Shown: positions 36,478-46,002 of the stretch, piece after piece
Layout: every line of letters begins with the position of its first letter
How positions within the stretch are numbered: the first letter of the stretch is position 1
NCBI GenBank assembly: GCA_913019905.1
Contig: CAJVZD010000017.1
Span: 43,268-107,267 of the forward strand
Reading direction: 5' to 3'
Origin: an uncultured Cellvibrionales bacterium
GTDB taxonomy: Bacteria; Pseudomonadota; Gammaproteobacteria; Pseudomonadales; Dasaniaceae
Length of the DNA stretch: 64,000 bases
Position numbers and translations under genes: made by a program
Notes under the pieces: generated by a model
Told to the model about the DNA's origin: nothing
The model's database searches: none
What the model saw: only the letters and a program-made list of their open reading frames with translations

Positions 36478-36745
36478 ATTAGTTTCCTTTGAGCGAGTTG
36501 CTACTGAGATGGAAAGAGAATTTCCCTTATATTTCCAGACTTGTATTAGTGAACTTGTGTTTCCGAGCACTCAATGGCACCGAGTCGCTAACTCTAGCGT
36601 AATTCGAATGCATTGAGTTATTGTGCCGTAGCAATTTGGCTCAACTGCCTTCAGTAGCAATACTGAAAACGTTTGCCATCACACTAGTCCGTTTTGTGCT
36701 AATTTTATCAGAAAACTAATGAAATTATGCAACGATTATTGTTAT

Positions 36746-37453
36746 TCACATCTCATTAAAAATATCTTCTGCTTTTAAATCCGTGAGTTTTTGGATGTGG
36801 TGAAGTAAGTAAAACAAGACACCAAACAGTACGATGGTGCTGGGTAATGCAATAACTGGAAAGCTCAGTGCCGTCATCTTGCCAATTTCTTCCGTAAAAG
36901 CAACGCTCCCGGGTTCGCTCACCAGTATGACTTTCGCGAGAACATAATTCAGTACGGAAGACATGAAAAACGATCCGGCGATCATAACTGATGCGTTGGC
37001 TAATTTATGTTCAAAGTCTTGTTCTGAATCGTGCGCTTGAAGCGATGCTTTTACTCTGTCAATTTGTAAGATTTCCTTGTTAAACAGGAATGTTCGAACG
37101 AGCGGGTATTTGGTTCGAGTTGAAATTAGCGTGACAATGCCAAATATGGCAGGAATAGCCGCTTCCTTTATCGCGATGTATTCAGGGTCAAGTTGAAGTA
37201 GACTCATTCCACCTGTCATAATGACGCTAAACACACCGAGGGCTGAAAAAAAGTTGGTCTTTTTCGTCTGGAGATATTCGAGCAGGCCGAATCCGACCGG
37301 AAAGCTCAGTGCGATGACAATACTATAAACTGGCCCTAGATAATCTTCGGAGCTTAGTTTTGTTAAGATAAGCGTCGGTATTATTATGTTGAACGCTAAA
37401 TTAGCCAACATATTGGGTTTACGCTCTTTTTGTTGCACGGGTACTTCAGTCAC
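36746..37453 (-). CDS. six-helix membrane protein, VC0807-like
   Basis: A 235-residue integral membrane protein with about six hydrophobic helices (near residues 16-34, 43-62, 69-88, 98-115, 155-178, 193-219). A soluble loop (about 115-150) separates helices 4 and 5. The opening FNIIIPTLILTKLS and the helix FPVGFGLLEYL match what I recall of the VC0807 family, which has no established function. It is a single gene divergent from rnm with about 180 bases between. Confidence 0.72.
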   Translation of the reverse strand: MTEVPVQQKERKPNMLANLAFNIIIPTLILTKLSSEDYLGPVYSIVIALSFPVGFGLLEYLQTKKTNFFSALGVFSVIMTGGMSLLQLDPEYIAIKEAAIPAIFGIVTLISTRTKYPLVRTFLFNKEILQIDRVKASLQAHDSEQDFEHKLANASVMIAGSFFMSSVLNYVLAKVILVSEPGSVAFTEEIGKMTALSFPVIALPSTIVLFGVLFYLLHHIQKLTDLKAEDIFNEM

Positions 37454-37632
37454 TCGGTGTACAGCTCCGTTTTCTATCGCTTACCTAATGGTATGCATAG
37501 TTTGTAGGGGTCGGGTTGCAAATGATGCCACATTTTACTGTAGTATTGAAATAACTTCAGATTATGACGGGCTGCCGTTAAATTATTTGAGGTATTGTAG
37601 ATTTTTAGACCTTGTAGATATCGGAGCATTTC

Positions 37633-38472
37633 TTGATCGTAGACTTCCATACGCATACCACGGCATCCGATGGGGAGCTGTGCCCTCAAGAGCTATTGCG
37701 GCGGGCCGTTGAAAAAGGCGTGGACTTATTGGCTATTACCGACCACGACAGTATTGATGGCTATCTCGATGCGCGCGAGAAGTTGAAGGTTTTAGCTAAC
37801 GCCGAACAACAGATACGGTTAATTTCAGGGGTGGAGTTGTCGTGTGTCTGGTCGGGGGTTTTGGTGCACATTGTTGGTTTGGGTTTTGACGCTGACTCGC
37901 CTTTTTTGCGTGATAAGCTGAGGCAGCAGCAGTTGGCCAGAATCGAACGAGCACAATTAATTGGTGAAAAGCTTAAAAAATACGGCTTCCCTGGTGGTTT
38001 TGAATACGCTTCAACGCTTGCGGGAGAAAGTCAGGTAGGTCGCCCTCATTTTGCCCGGTTTATGGTGGAAATGGGGCATGTTGATACCATTCAGGCCGCT
38101 TTTAAAAAATATCTTGGTGCCGGTAAACCCGGAGACGTGAAGCACACATGGCCGGCGATGAACTCTGTCGTCGACTGGATTAAGAGTTGTGGTGGAGTAG
38201 CCGTTGTTGCTCACCCTCTACATTACAAAATTACGGCGACAAAACTGAGAGCCTTACTCACCGATTTTAAATCCGCTGGTGGTCAGGCTGTTGAGGTGAT
38301 CAGTGGCCGGCAAATGCAAGACAAAACTCAGTATCTTGCTCAGTTAGCCGAGCAGTTTGAGCTTCATGCCTCGGTCGGGAGTGATTTTCACAAGCCGGGC
38401 ACTTCCTGGAGTGAGATTGGTAATGCGGGCTCTTTGCCGAGTCGATGTGTTCCGGTCTGGTCAGCCTTTTAA
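37633..38472 (+). CDS. rnm: PHP-domain 3',5'-nucleotide/5'-3' exonuclease (RNase AM, YciV)
   Basis: A 279-residue PHP-superfamily metallophosphoesterase. N-terminal motifs FHTHTTASDGEL, ITDHDSIDG and a later VVAHPLHY and GSDFHKPG supply the metal ligands. E. coli YciV/Rnm trims rRNA 5' ends and hydrolyses 3',5'-bisphosphonucleosides. The start is TTG, chosen because GGAG lies 7 bases upstream and the protein begins exactly at the family N-terminus. It is followed by yciO, then scpA-scpB-rluB, a block conserved in many gammaproteobacteria. Confidence 0.93.
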   Translation: MIVDFHTHTTASDGELCPQELLRRAVEKGVDLLAITDHDSIDGYLDAREKLKVLANAEQQIRLISGVELSCVWSGVLVHIVGLGFDADSPFLRDKLRQQQLARIERAQLIGEKLKKYGFPGGFEYASTLAGESQVGRPHFARFMVEMGHVDTIQAAFKKYLGAGKPGDVKHTWPAMNSVVDWIKSCGGVAVVAHPLHYKITATKLRALLTDFKSAGGQAVEVISGRQMQDKTQYLAQLAEQFELHASVGSDFHKPGTSWSEIGNAGSLPSRCVPVWSAF

Positions 38473-38553
38473 TCTATAATGATTTGGATTCGGGTAAGCA
38501 ATCGCGGTAGCGGGCAGTAGAATAGAAAAAATAACTAATCTTGGATTGAGATA

Positions 38554-39177
38554 ATGAGCCAGTTTTTTCAGATTCACCCTGACAACCCTCAGGTAAGACT
38601 TATTTCCCATGCGGTTGATATCATCCGCGGCGGCGGTGTCGTAGCCTATCCCACGGATTCCGGTTATGCCCTGGGTTGCAGGCTGGGAGAGAAAAAACCG
38701 TTGGAAACCATTCGTCGTGTGCGCAAATTGGATGACAAGCACAATTTCACGCTTATGTGTCGGGATTTATCAGAGCTTGGCACTTACGCGCGGGTAGAAA
38801 ACAGCGCATATCGACTCATTAAAAATCATACCCCTGGCCCCTATACCTTTATCCTCAAAGCTACCGGTGAGGTTCCGAAGCGGTTAATGCATCCAAAGCG
38901 CAAGACTATCGGGTTAAGAGTGCCGGAGAATAATATTGCCTTGGCGTTGTTGGAAGGGCTGAATGAACCCTTGATGAGCGTAACAATGATGCTGCCCGGT
39001 GATGATATGCCGATGACCGATCCCTATGACATTCGGCAAACGCTGGAGCATGAATTAGATCTGGTTATCGATGGAGGTTATTGCGGGATGGAGCCGACGT
39101 CAATTATCGATTTGGTAGAAGAGGTTCCGCAGATTATGCGTCGAGGCCAAGGTGACGTTAGCCACTTTGAAATTTAA
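38554..39177 (+). CDS. yciO: YciO, Sua5/YrdC-family protein
   Basis: A 207-residue YrdC-fold protein. GGGVVAYPTDSGYALGCRLG, IRRVRKLDDKHNFTLMCRDL, NHTPGPYTFILKAT and KTIGLRVPEN are the family's nucleotide/carbamoyl-AMP pocket blocks. It is the YciO paralogue of the tRNA t6A-forming TsaC, and its own in vivo role is less certain. The position directly after rnm agrees with E. coli yciV-yciO. Confidence 0.95.
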   Translation: MSQFFQIHPDNPQVRLISHAVDIIRGGGVVAYPTDSGYALGCRLGEKKPLETIRRVRKLDDKHNFTLMCRDLSELGTYARVENSAYRLIKNHTPGPYTFILKATGEVPKRLMHPKRKTIGLRVPENNIALALLEGLNEPLMSVTMMLPGDDMPMTDPYDIRQTLEHELDLVIDGGYCGMEPTSIIDLVEEVPQIMRRGQGDVSHFEI

Positions 39178-39374
39178 TCGATGACCTTCGAGACTTTGGC
39201 CTCAGTGTGAAAATTAGTTGTTACTGTTCGCGACTTGATCGATTGAACTCGGTATAATACGCCGCAATATTGGGTGGTATTTCCGTAAAGTTACTCGCGT
39301 GTCCCTCCACCAGACTCTATGGTGTTTGTCTCACGAGACTGTCGGAATCGAGAAATCAAGGTTCGTAATCAATA

Positions 39375-40514
39375 GTGAAAGAAGATCTGGAAAAGTCACC
39401 GCAGGCAGATGCCATTGAATTAGATGCCTCCGATAACCCGGAAGCGGAATCAGCTGCTATAGGCGAAGAGTCGTCACATACAGCGAATGCTGAGCTGTCT
39501 GGCATGGGGAAGTCTGTCGATGGCGAGTCTAGATTGGGTTCGGCGGAAGATCAATTATCAAATGAGGGTGGTTCTGCCTTGGGGGCTACTGAAGTCATCA
39601 GCCAGACAGAACAGGTTCCTGCAGAGAGAGAATCTGAGCAATTAAATGCCAATGGGGATATAGCCTCAATCGAAAGTATTGAAAATGTAGAAGCGGTAAG
39701 CCCCGGATTACAGGAGCTGCGCGAAATTGGTGCCGGACAAAGTGAAATGCCGTTTGCCGTCGTGCAGGGAAGGGCGGTCACTGAATTACCGCAGGATCTA
39801 TATATTCCCCCAGATGCTCTGGAGGTTTTTCTGGAGGCTTTTGAGGGGCCGCTCGACTTATTGCTTTATCTGATTAAACGTCAAAATATCGATATTCTGG
39901 AAATTAATGTCTCCCGAATCACTCAGCAATATATGCAATATGTGTCGATGATGGACTCTATGCAATTTGAACTGGCAGCTGAATACTTGTTAATGGCTGC
40001 CATGCTCGCGGAAATTAAATCGCGAATGTTGTTGCCTCGTTCCGAGTTGTTGGATGAGGACGAAGAAGATCCCCGTGCTCAGTTAATTAGACGATTGCAA
40101 GAGTACGAGCGGTTTAAGAATGCAGCAGAAGATATCGACGGAGTACCGCGTATGGGGCGAGATATCTTTCAGGCAAAAGTAGAGCCTCCCGATTTCGATA
40201 AAGTGCGTCCTGAGCCTATTGTTGAAATGAAAGAGATTTTGATGGCGCTTACCGATGTATTACGTCGCGCCGATATGTTTGAAAGCCACCATGTTGCCAA
40301 AGAAAAATTGTCTACTAGAGAGCGAATGTCACAAATTCTAGATCGACTGTCTGATAATCATTTCACGCCATTTGTGTCCTTGTTTACGATAGAAGAAGGG
40401 CGGTTAGGGGTGGTGGTGACTTTTTTGGCGGTTATGGAATTGATTAAAGAGTCTTTGGTTGAGATAGTTCAAGCCGAGGCTTATGGTCCTATTCACGTTA
40501 AAGCAAGAGCATAA
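39375..40514 (+). CDS. scpA: segregation and condensation protein A with acidic N-terminal extension
   Basis: A 379-residue kleisin subunit of the SMC-ScpAB condensin complex. The conserved body starts at about residue 125 (MPFAVVQGRAVTELPQDLYI) with FEGPLDLLLYLIKRQNIDIL and EYLLMAAMLAEIKSRMLLPR. The C-terminal winged helix includes FLAVMELIKE. The preceding 124 residues are Ser/Glu/Ala-rich, acidic and probably disordered. GTG 39375 has no strong ribosome-binding site, and an internal ATG at 39747 would give the standard-length protein, so the long form needs proof. The stop overlaps the scpB start by one base (TAATG). Confidence 0.93.
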   Translation: MKEDLEKSPQADAIELDASDNPEAESAAIGEESSHTANAELSGMGKSVDGESRLGSAEDQLSNEGGSALGATEVISQTEQVPAERESEQLNANGDIASIESIENVEAVSPGLQELREIGAGQSEMPFAVVQGRAVTELPQDLYIPPDALEVFLEAFEGPLDLLLYLIKRQNIDILEINVSRITQQYMQYVSMMDSMQFELAAEYLLMAAMLAEIKSRMLLPRSELLDEDEEDPRAQLIRRLQEYERFKNAAEDIDGVPRMGRDIFQAKVEPPDFDKVRPEPIVEMKEILMALTDVLRRADMFESHHVAKEKLSTRERMSQILDRLSDNHFTPFVSLFTIEEGRLGVVVTFLAVMELIKESLVEIVQAEAYGPIHVKARA

Positions 40515-41479
40515 TGAGCATCATTGATAACGAATTATTACAACGCATTCTGGAAGGTGTTCTTATGGCCTCCGGTAAACCCTTGTCCGTGCAGCAGATG
40601 GCAGACTTATTTGAAAGTGAGGAGCGCCCTGCTAATGACGTGATTCGCGCGGCATTAGAAGATATTCAGAATAACTGTCGCGGCCGTGGTTTTCAATTAC
40701 AGCAAGTTGCCAGTGGCTATCGTTTTCAGGTTATACAAGATGTTTCTGCCTGGGTCTCAAAATTATGGGATGAAAAACCACAAAAATATTCGCGCGCACT
40801 ACTGGAGACCTTGGCGCTGATTGCCTATCGCCAGCCAATAACCCGTGGTGATATCGAGTCAATACGAGGCGTTGCGGTTAGCTCTAATATTGTAAAGACT
40901 TTGTTAGAGCGAGACTGGGTTCGTGTTGTTGGGCATAAAGATGTTCCCGGTCGTCCGGCAATGTATGCGACAACGCGTGGGTTTCTTGATTACTTTAATC
41001 TAAAAAGTCTGGATGAATTGCCGTCGCTGGCCGAAATTCGGGACCTGGATAGTATGAATGGAGAGTTAGCACTTGAAGGCGTTGATACGCCAGATCTTAC
41101 CGAGGTGGATGCTGAGGATACAGTGCGTGAAGAAGGGTTAGCTGCTGTTCTACCTGAAGAAGACAATGTTGTGGTGCTGTCGGATTTCGTTGATGGGGCG
41201 GATGACAGCGAGGCTAAAGTCGATCCATCATCCAATAGGAACGAAGATCCTGGAGTTGAAGGTTCTGAAATTGAGCTTGAAGGCACTGAAGTTGAGGTCG
41301 AAGATTTTGAGGCTGAACTCGAAGGCTCTGAAATTAAAATCGAAGACTCTGAAATTAAGATGGAAGCCACTGAAACTAGGGTCGAAGGCGCCGATTTAGA
41401 TTCGGATTCTGAAACCGCTGAGCTCTCTGATCAACCTATGAGCATCGAGGCAGACAGGTATGTGGATTCAGAGCCTTGA
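40514..41479 (+). CDS. scpB: segregation and condensation protein B with repetitive acidic tail
   Basis: A 321-residue ScpB. Two winged-helix domains fill residues 1-175 (LLQRILEGVLMASGKPLS, QKYSRALLETLALIAYRQPI, GHKDVPGRPAMYATTRGFLD). The remaining about 145 residues are acidic and disordered, including seven consecutive 7-residue repeats of the type (V/L/I)E(G/D)(S/T)E(I/V)(E/K) at 41255-41401. ScpB dimers bind ScpA in the SMC complex; the tail is not part of the known fold. Translation is coupled to scpA by the shared base. Confidence 0.95.
   Translation: MSIIDNELLQRILEGVLMASGKPLSVQQMADLFESEERPANDVIRAALEDIQNNCRGRGFQLQQVASGYRFQVIQDVSAWVSKLWDEKPQKYSRALLETLALIAYRQPITRGDIESIRGVAVSSNIVKTLLERDWVRVVGHKDVPGRPAMYATTRGFLDYFNLKSLDELPSLAEIRDLDSMNGELALEGVDTPDLTEVDAEDTVREEGLAAVLPEEDNVVVLSDFVDGADDSEAKVDPSSNRNEDPGVEGSEIELEGTEVEVEDFEAELEGSEIKIEDSEIKMEATETRVEGADLDSDSETAELSDQPMSIEADRYVDSEP
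41255..41401 (+). repeat. 21-bp coding minisatellite in scpB, seven copies
   Basis: Seven consecutive 21-base units encode VEGSEIE, LEGTEVE, VEDFEAE, LEGSEIK, IEDSEIK, MEATETR and VEGADLD. Units 1, 4 and 5 are the most similar at the DNA level (GAAGGTTCTGAAATT, GAAGGCTCTGAAATT, GAAGACTCTGAAATT). Confidence 0.92.
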
Positions 41480-41555
41480 TATCACCAAAAAATGATTTAT
41501 TGCTAGCACCTAATACACTTCACGCTCACCTTTTTTATTACAGTTACTATTTATT

Positions 41556-42404
41556 ATGACTACTTCACCTGCAGGCGACAAACTACAAAAATTACTTGCT
41601 CAAGCTGGCTTGGGTTCTCGCCGCGAAATGGAGAAAGTCATTTCCGCTGGGCGCGTTTCAGTTAATGGCAAGACCGCTTCCCTCGGCGACCGTGCGTCAA
41701 GTCGCGACAGAATTACGATGGACGGCAGGCTTATTGCGATCGAAGAAGCCGCAGGCACGGGGCGGGTGTTAATATATAACAAGCCCGAAGGTGAAATTTG
41801 CTCACGAAATGATCCTGAGGGTAGGCGAACCGTATTTGAGGGGTTGCCCACTTTGAAAAATGGCCGCTGGATAGCGATCGGCCGTCTGGACTTCAATACC
41901 ACCGGACTGTTGTTATTTACTACCGATGGCGATTTGGCTAATAAGTTAATGCACCCGTCTTCCGTAATAGATAGGGAGTACTTGTGTCGCGTACTTGGAA
42001 ACGTTGATGAGCCTATGTTAAATAGGCTGCGTGAAGGGGTTATGCTCGATGACGGCGTAGCGCGTTTTACCGATATCGTTGACGGGGGCGGAGATGGTGC
42101 GAACCACTGGTATTATGTTGCGTTAATGGAGGGAAGGAATCGGGAGATTCGTCGTTTGTGGCAGTCGCAAGACGTACAAGTTAGTCGTTTAAAGCGTGTG
42201 CGTTATGGGAAGGTCTTTTTGCCGTCCAAGTTACGTCAGGGGCAATGGGAAGAAATGCCCGCAAAGGAAATGGTCGAATTGTATAAAATGGTTGAAATGG
42301 AAGCGCCAAAAACACCGAAGTTAATGCCAAAAGAAGTTCAGAGTCTCGAACGTCAACAGCGGAAAAATCGCGGTATTAAGCGCGCGACCAAGCCGCGGAG
42401 ATAG
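41556..42404 (+). CDS. rluB: 23S rRNA pseudouridine-2605 synthase RluB
   Basis: A 282-residue pseudouridine synthase of the RsuA/RluB/E/F group. It has an N-terminal S4 RNA-binding domain (KLQKLLAQAGLGSRREMEKV and VSVNGKTASLGD) and then the catalytic domain with VLIYNKPEGEICSRNDPEGR and catalytic Asp in GRLDFNTTGLLLFTTDG. Also REYLCRVLG, EGRNREIRRLW and a basic C-terminal tail typical of RluB. Its place right after scpAB agrees with other gammaproteobacteria. Confidence 0.95.
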   Translation: MTTSPAGDKLQKLLAQAGLGSRREMEKVISAGRVSVNGKTASLGDRASSRDRITMDGRLIAIEEAAGTGRVLIYNKPEGEICSRNDPEGRRTVFEGLPTLKNGRWIAIGRLDFNTTGLLLFTTDGDLANKLMHPSSVIDREYLCRVLGNVDEPMLNRLREGVMLDDGVARFTDIVDGGGDGANHWYYVALMEGRNREIRRLWQSQDVQVSRLKRVRYGKVFLPSKLRQGQWEEMPAKEMVELYKMVEMEAPKTPKLMPKEVQSLERQQRKNRGIKRATKPRR

Positions 42405-42459
42405 CTGCAATACCTATAATATCTGCAATATCTGGAGCAACCCAGCCTAGCCTATTCAA

Positions 42460-43419
42460 TTAGCAAATAACCAGGTCCATGGGTTCAAGCTGCAATGATC
42501 CCGCACTAACGACGCGGTTTCGGCCCAGGTGTTTGGACTTGTAGAGTGCTTTATCAGCACGTTGGAATAACCGTGACATGTTGTCGTCGTTTAGAAGAGA
42601 AGATACTCCCACACTGACAGTCACTTTAAGTGTCTGATCGGTATAATTTGTTTCTAATGATTCAATGGAGGAGCGAATACGTTCTCCGACGATAAGAGAG
42701 CCGGCTGTGCTTGTATTGCTTAATACCAGAACGAATTCTTCGCCGCCGTATCGGAAAGCTCGATAGGCCGAATCTGTTTCCCTGCTGCATGTGGTGAGGT
42801 GTTTTGCTACATTCGCCAAAACGGCGTCGCCGGCCGCGTGGCCATGGGTATCGTTTACGACTTTAAAATTATCGATATCAACAACGACGACAGACAGCGG
42901 TTGATTGTGTCGCAAAGCCAGTCCCACTTCGCGTTCTAGGGTGTTTTCTAGTGCTAACCGGTTGCCCGCGCCGGTTAATGGGTCGATAAGCGAGCTTTTT
43001 ACGGCTTCACGATACATGAGCGCATTGCGAATGGGGCAGATAAGACAGCCCAGAAAAGTTTCTAGTAGTTCCAGCTCAGTTTCCACAAACCGCCTGGCGC
43101 GGGTAAAGGTAATTGTTCCGAGCGGTTCTTGTTGATTTTCCAGTTTGTATTCACAGCTGTTTTTTGTAACTGAGCCAAAGTTTACATTTTTTTGTATTCT
43201 TGAATTGGAGTATTCAAGGCTTCCCAAGGGGATGCTTTTTTGGACTTCGTCAAAAAACAGCTTCAAAATTTGCTCCAGTTCTAAACTGGTTTGCAAATGG
43301 TTAATTAGCTGCAGGCGTAGGCTCGGATACTGATCTTTATCAATGACCAATCCGCGATTTTGTTCTTTTGGCCTTTGTGGTAAGGCGAAAGTATTGGATT
43401 GCTGAACTGTTGTTGGCAT
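42460..43419 (-). CDS. GGDEF-domain diguanylate cyclase
   Basis: A 319-residue protein with an N-terminal GAF-like sensory region (about 25-150) and a C-terminal GGDEF domain starting at LIDPLTGAGNRLALE. The active-site loop reads YGGEEF, and VDIDNFKVVNDTHGHAAGD supplies the metal and GTP contacts, so cyclase activity is expected. The RETD sequence resembling the inhibitory I-site (RxxD) is displaced by three extra residues from GGEEF (AYRAFRYGGEEF), caused by a 9-bp duplication. ATG follows GAGGT. Possible supplier of c-di-GMP for the PilZ protein in this window. Confidence 0.93.
   Translation of the reverse strand: MPTTVQQSNTFALPQRPKEQNRGLVIDKDQYPSLRLQLINHLQTSLELEQILKLFFDEVQKSIPLGSLEYSNSRIQKNVNFGSVTKNSCEYKLENQQEPLGTITFTRARRFVETELELLETFLGCLICPIRNALMYREAVKSSLIDPLTGAGNRLALENTLEREVGLALRHNQPLSVVVVDIDNFKVVNDTHGHAAGDAVLANVAKHLTTCSRETDSAYRAFRYGGEEFVLVLSNTSTAGSLIVGERIRSSIESLETNYTDQTLKVTVSVGVSSLLNDDNMSRLFQRADKALYKSKHLGRNRVVSAGSLQLEPMDLVIC
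42751..42768 (-). repeat. 9-bp tandem duplication inside the GGDEF gene
   Basis: Read on the minus strand, GCCTATCGA is followed directly by GCTTTCCGA. They encode Ala-Tyr-Arg and Ala-Phe-Arg just before the YGGEEF loop. Confidence 0.75.
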
Positions 43420-43759
43420 AACGAATGTAACCTCAAATAATGCCCATTGCCTGCTGGTTTAAGGCGTGGACTCGCAAAACTCCAAAATCTCAAGTCTGTT
43501 AAGCGATTTTTATGCCAAGATGAGTCTTTTTGTCGTAACTATTTGAATTAAAAAGAAAATAAAGATTTATTTTGCATGAATAAATTTGCTTAAGCGGCAA
43601 AAGCGGCAAGAATAGACTGAAGATCGTCAAATAGTTGCCGCATATGAAAGAGTGCGAAATGGAGCTAATCGATAAGAAGTTGGCGTTGGGGCAGGCTCGT
43701 GTTTGGGACTAACTCTGTTCGGTTAATCACGATTTGAGTGATGCTTTGTGCGCTAAGTT
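43420..43759. other. gene-free stretch upstream of the GGDEF gene
   Basis: No open frame, RNA gene or clear hairpin recognised. It must contain the promoter of the leftward GGDEF gene and the 3' end region of yciK. Confidence 0.4.
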
Positions 43760-44524
43760 TTATTTTGGTTGCGCGTCAAAGGCTTTGCCGTTGACTCCTT
43801 TGCTATCGATGCCCATGAGGTATAAGTAGGCCGGCATTATCTGCTCTGGCAGCGGATTTTTGTCTGGGCTTTCAGCGGGATAGGCCGTGCGTCGCATGGC
43901 TGTATTAGTTGCCCCCGGGTTAAGGGAGTTGACTCTGATATCGCTGGTATTGGCCAGTTCATCTGCGAGTGTTTGCATTAATCCTTCAGTTGCAAATTTA
44001 GAGGCGGCATAAGGTCCCCAATAGGCACGTCCTTTGCGGCCAACGCTCGATGAGGTGAATATAATTGAAGCATCAACAGATTTTTCCAGTAGGGGAAGTA
44101 GCGCTTGAGTCATCATGAATTGCGCGTTTACATTGATATGCATGACTTCCAGCCATTCGTCGCTATTGGTTTGCGCGATAGATTTCCGATCGCCGAGGAC
44201 GCTTGCATTGTGTAACAAGCCGTCGATGCAGCCAAAGGCATTTTCAAGACTGCTGCGCATATCGCGGTAGTCTTTCATCACCGCGCCACCGAGGTGCATG
44301 GGGTAGATGGCGGCCTGTGGATAGCCAGAATTTTCAATTTCATCGTATATCGATTCTAGTTTTTTAATCGTTTTTCCCACTAATACGACGGTGGCTCCGT
44401 ATTTGGCGAAGGTGAGAGCTGCGCATCGGCCTATGCCATCCCCGGCTCCCGTCACAACAATGGTTCGTTCCGCCAATAGGTTTTCGGGACTGTTATATAA
44501 ATTTGGACTGTCGATAGTAGGCAT
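43760..44524 (-). CDS. yciK: YciK-family short-chain dehydrogenase/reductase
   Basis: A 254-residue SDR. The cofactor motif TGAGDGIG follows an N-terminal leader typical of YciK (LLAERTIVVTGAG). HNAS (NNAG-type) and catalytic Ser (IIFTSSSVGRKG), Tyr and Lys (YAASK) are present, then LNPGATNTAMRR. Substrate unknown. It is last in the leftward mtaD-ubiG-mupP-yciK set that is conserved in Pseudomonas. Confidence 0.9.
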   Translation of the reverse strand: MPTIDSPNLYNSPENLLAERTIVVTGAGDGIGRCAALTFAKYGATVVLVGKTIKKLESIYDEIENSGYPQAAIYPMHLGGAVMKDYRDMRSSLENAFGCIDGLLHNASVLGDRKSIAQTNSDEWLEVMHINVNAQFMMTQALLPLLEKSVDASIIFTSSSVGRKGRAYWGPYAASKFATEGLMQTLADELANTSDIRVNSLNPGATNTAMRRTAYPAESPDKNPLPEQIMPAYLYLMGIDSKGVNGKAFDAQPK

Positions 44525-44617
44525 GTTGCAGAATATCCGAAGTTTATTCAGTCGTTTTAACTGAAGTGTATTAGATTGTGCTCGTAATTTCCTTGGCAGC
44601 GACTATCGTTTTTGACG

Positions 44618-45301
44618 TCACGACAATAGAGACTTTATTAAAGGCGTCAATTCACTGGCATGGTCTACATAAAAATCGGCGTTCCAGTTTTTTGCTGGGT
44701 CGACACTATTAATATAGCCGTAGTTAGCCGCGATTGTACGCATTTCCGCATTTTTTCCCGCTTCAATGTCACGTCGATGATCGCCGATATAAATCGTTTG
44801 CTCCGCGGCACATTGCATTTGCTTGCAGGCCAAATAAAGAGGTTCCGGGTCGGGTTTGGTTCGCTGTACGTCATCGGGGCAGATAATTGTTGCACAGCGT
44901 TCGCTTAAGCCTAGGTTTTCAATTATAGGCTCGGTATAAATGCGAGGTTTGTTCGTGACAATTCCCCAGGATAAACGCTGTGCTTCAAGCCAGTCTAGCA
45001 ATTCGTTAATTCCGTCGAAAGGTTTTGTTTTTACACTCAGGTGTTGGCTGTAGAGTTCCAAAAGTTGTTGTCGTAAATCGGCAAATTCGCTGTCACCTTC
45101 GTTAATCCCAAAAGCTAAAGAGACGAGTGCTCTGGCGCCATTTGATACTGTTGCTCGAATTAATGAATATTCGATCGGGGGTTTTCCATGGCGTTGCAAT
45201 AATAGGTTAACAACGATTGCAAAATCGGGAGCGGTATCGAGTAGGGTACCGTCAAGGTCAAATAAGACAGCCTTTAAGGGTGAGGCTGAGTCGCTCAACA
45301 T
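44618..45301 (-). CDS. mupP: HAD phosphatase, MupP/Gph type
   Basis: A 227-residue HAD-IA phosphatase. Start ATG 45301 lies in an ATGTTGA overlap with the ubiG stop. Motif I is [13 protein letters not shown], motif II IVTNKP, motif III KPDPEPL, motif [16 protein letters not shown]. By sequence alone it could be phosphoglycolate phosphatase. The ubiG-adjacent position matches Pseudomonas MupP, the N-acetylmuramate 6-phosphate phosphatase of peptidoglycan recycling, which I therefore prefer. Confidence 0.85.
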   Translation of the reverse strand: MLSDSASPLKAVLFDLDGTLLDTAPDFAIVVNLLLQRHGKPPIEYSLIRATVSNGARALVSLAFGINEGDSEFADLRQQLLELYSQHLSVKTKPFDGINELLDWLEAQRLSWGIVTNKPRIYTEPIIENLGLSERCATIICPDDVQRTKPDPEPLYLACKQMQCAAEQTIYIGDHRRDIEAGKNAEMRTIAANYGYINSVDPAKNWNADFYVDHASELTPLIKSLLS

Positions 45302-46002
45302 TCTTTTTGTGTATGCATTAGATAATTGACATCGACATCGTCGGGATTTAGGCGATAATTTTTTGTAATGGGGTTGTAAGTTAGGCCGGTCATATCTGTT
45401 AGGGTTAATCCTGCGTTGCGAACCCAAGTAGCTAGCTCGGATGGTTTAATGAATTTTTCATAGTTATGTGTTCCGCGTGGCAACAGTTGTAACAAATACT
45501 CAGCCCCAATAATACTGAAAAGGTAGGATTTTGGATTTCGGTTCAGTGTAGAGAAATAAATGTGCCCGCCAGGTTTTGCCAATTTTGCGCATGCCTGCAC
45601 GACGGAGCTAGGATCTGGTACGTGTTCCAGCATCTCCAGGCAGGTGACAATGTCATATTGCCCCGCTTCTTTTTCCGCCAGGTCTTCAGCTGTCATTTGG
45701 CGATAGTTGACTTCTACTGATGATTCCAACTGATGCAGTTTGGCAACAGAGAGGGGTGCTTCTCCCATGTCAATGCCGCTAACGATTGCACCACGCTGTG
45801 CCATTGCTTCACAGAGAATACCGCCTCCGCAGCCAACATCCAGCAGTGTTGCTTCTGCGACGGGGGAATGGCGATCAATATAGTTGCTGCGCAATGGATT
45901 GATCTCATGCAGGGGTTTAAACTCGCTGTCCTTATCCCACCAGCGGTTTGCCAGTTGTTCAAATTTGGCAATTTCAGCCTTATCTACATTAATAGTCGTC
46001 AT
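45295..46002 (-). CDS. ubiG: ubiquinone biosynthesis O-methyltransferase UbiG
   Basis: A 235-residue SAM-dependent methyltransferase that performs both O-methylations of ubiquinone synthesis. [20 protein letters not shown] and NPLRSNYID are UbiG signatures. The SAM site is [16 protein letters not shown], with the later [13 protein letters not shown] and FFSTLNRN-like [13 protein letters not shown] blocks. It overlaps mupP by seven bases, giving tight coupling. Confidence 0.97.
   Translation of the reverse strand: MTTINVDKAEIAKFEQLANRWWDKDSEFKPLHEINPLRSNYIDRHSPVAEATLLDVGCGGGILCEAMAQRGAIVSGIDMGEAPLSVAKLHQLESSVEVNYRQMTAEDLAEKEAGQYDIVTCLEMLEHVPDPSSVVQACAKLAKPGGHIYFSTLNRNPKSYLFSIIGAEYLLQLLPRGTHNYEKFIKPSELATWVRNAGLTLTDMTGLTYNPITKNYRLNPDDVDVNYLMHTQKEC

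Noticed and set aside
44618..45301. Plain phosphoglycolate phosphatase (gph)
   Set aside because: Sequence fits, but the ubiG-adjacent position matches Pseudomonas mupP, so Gph is kept only as the alternative.
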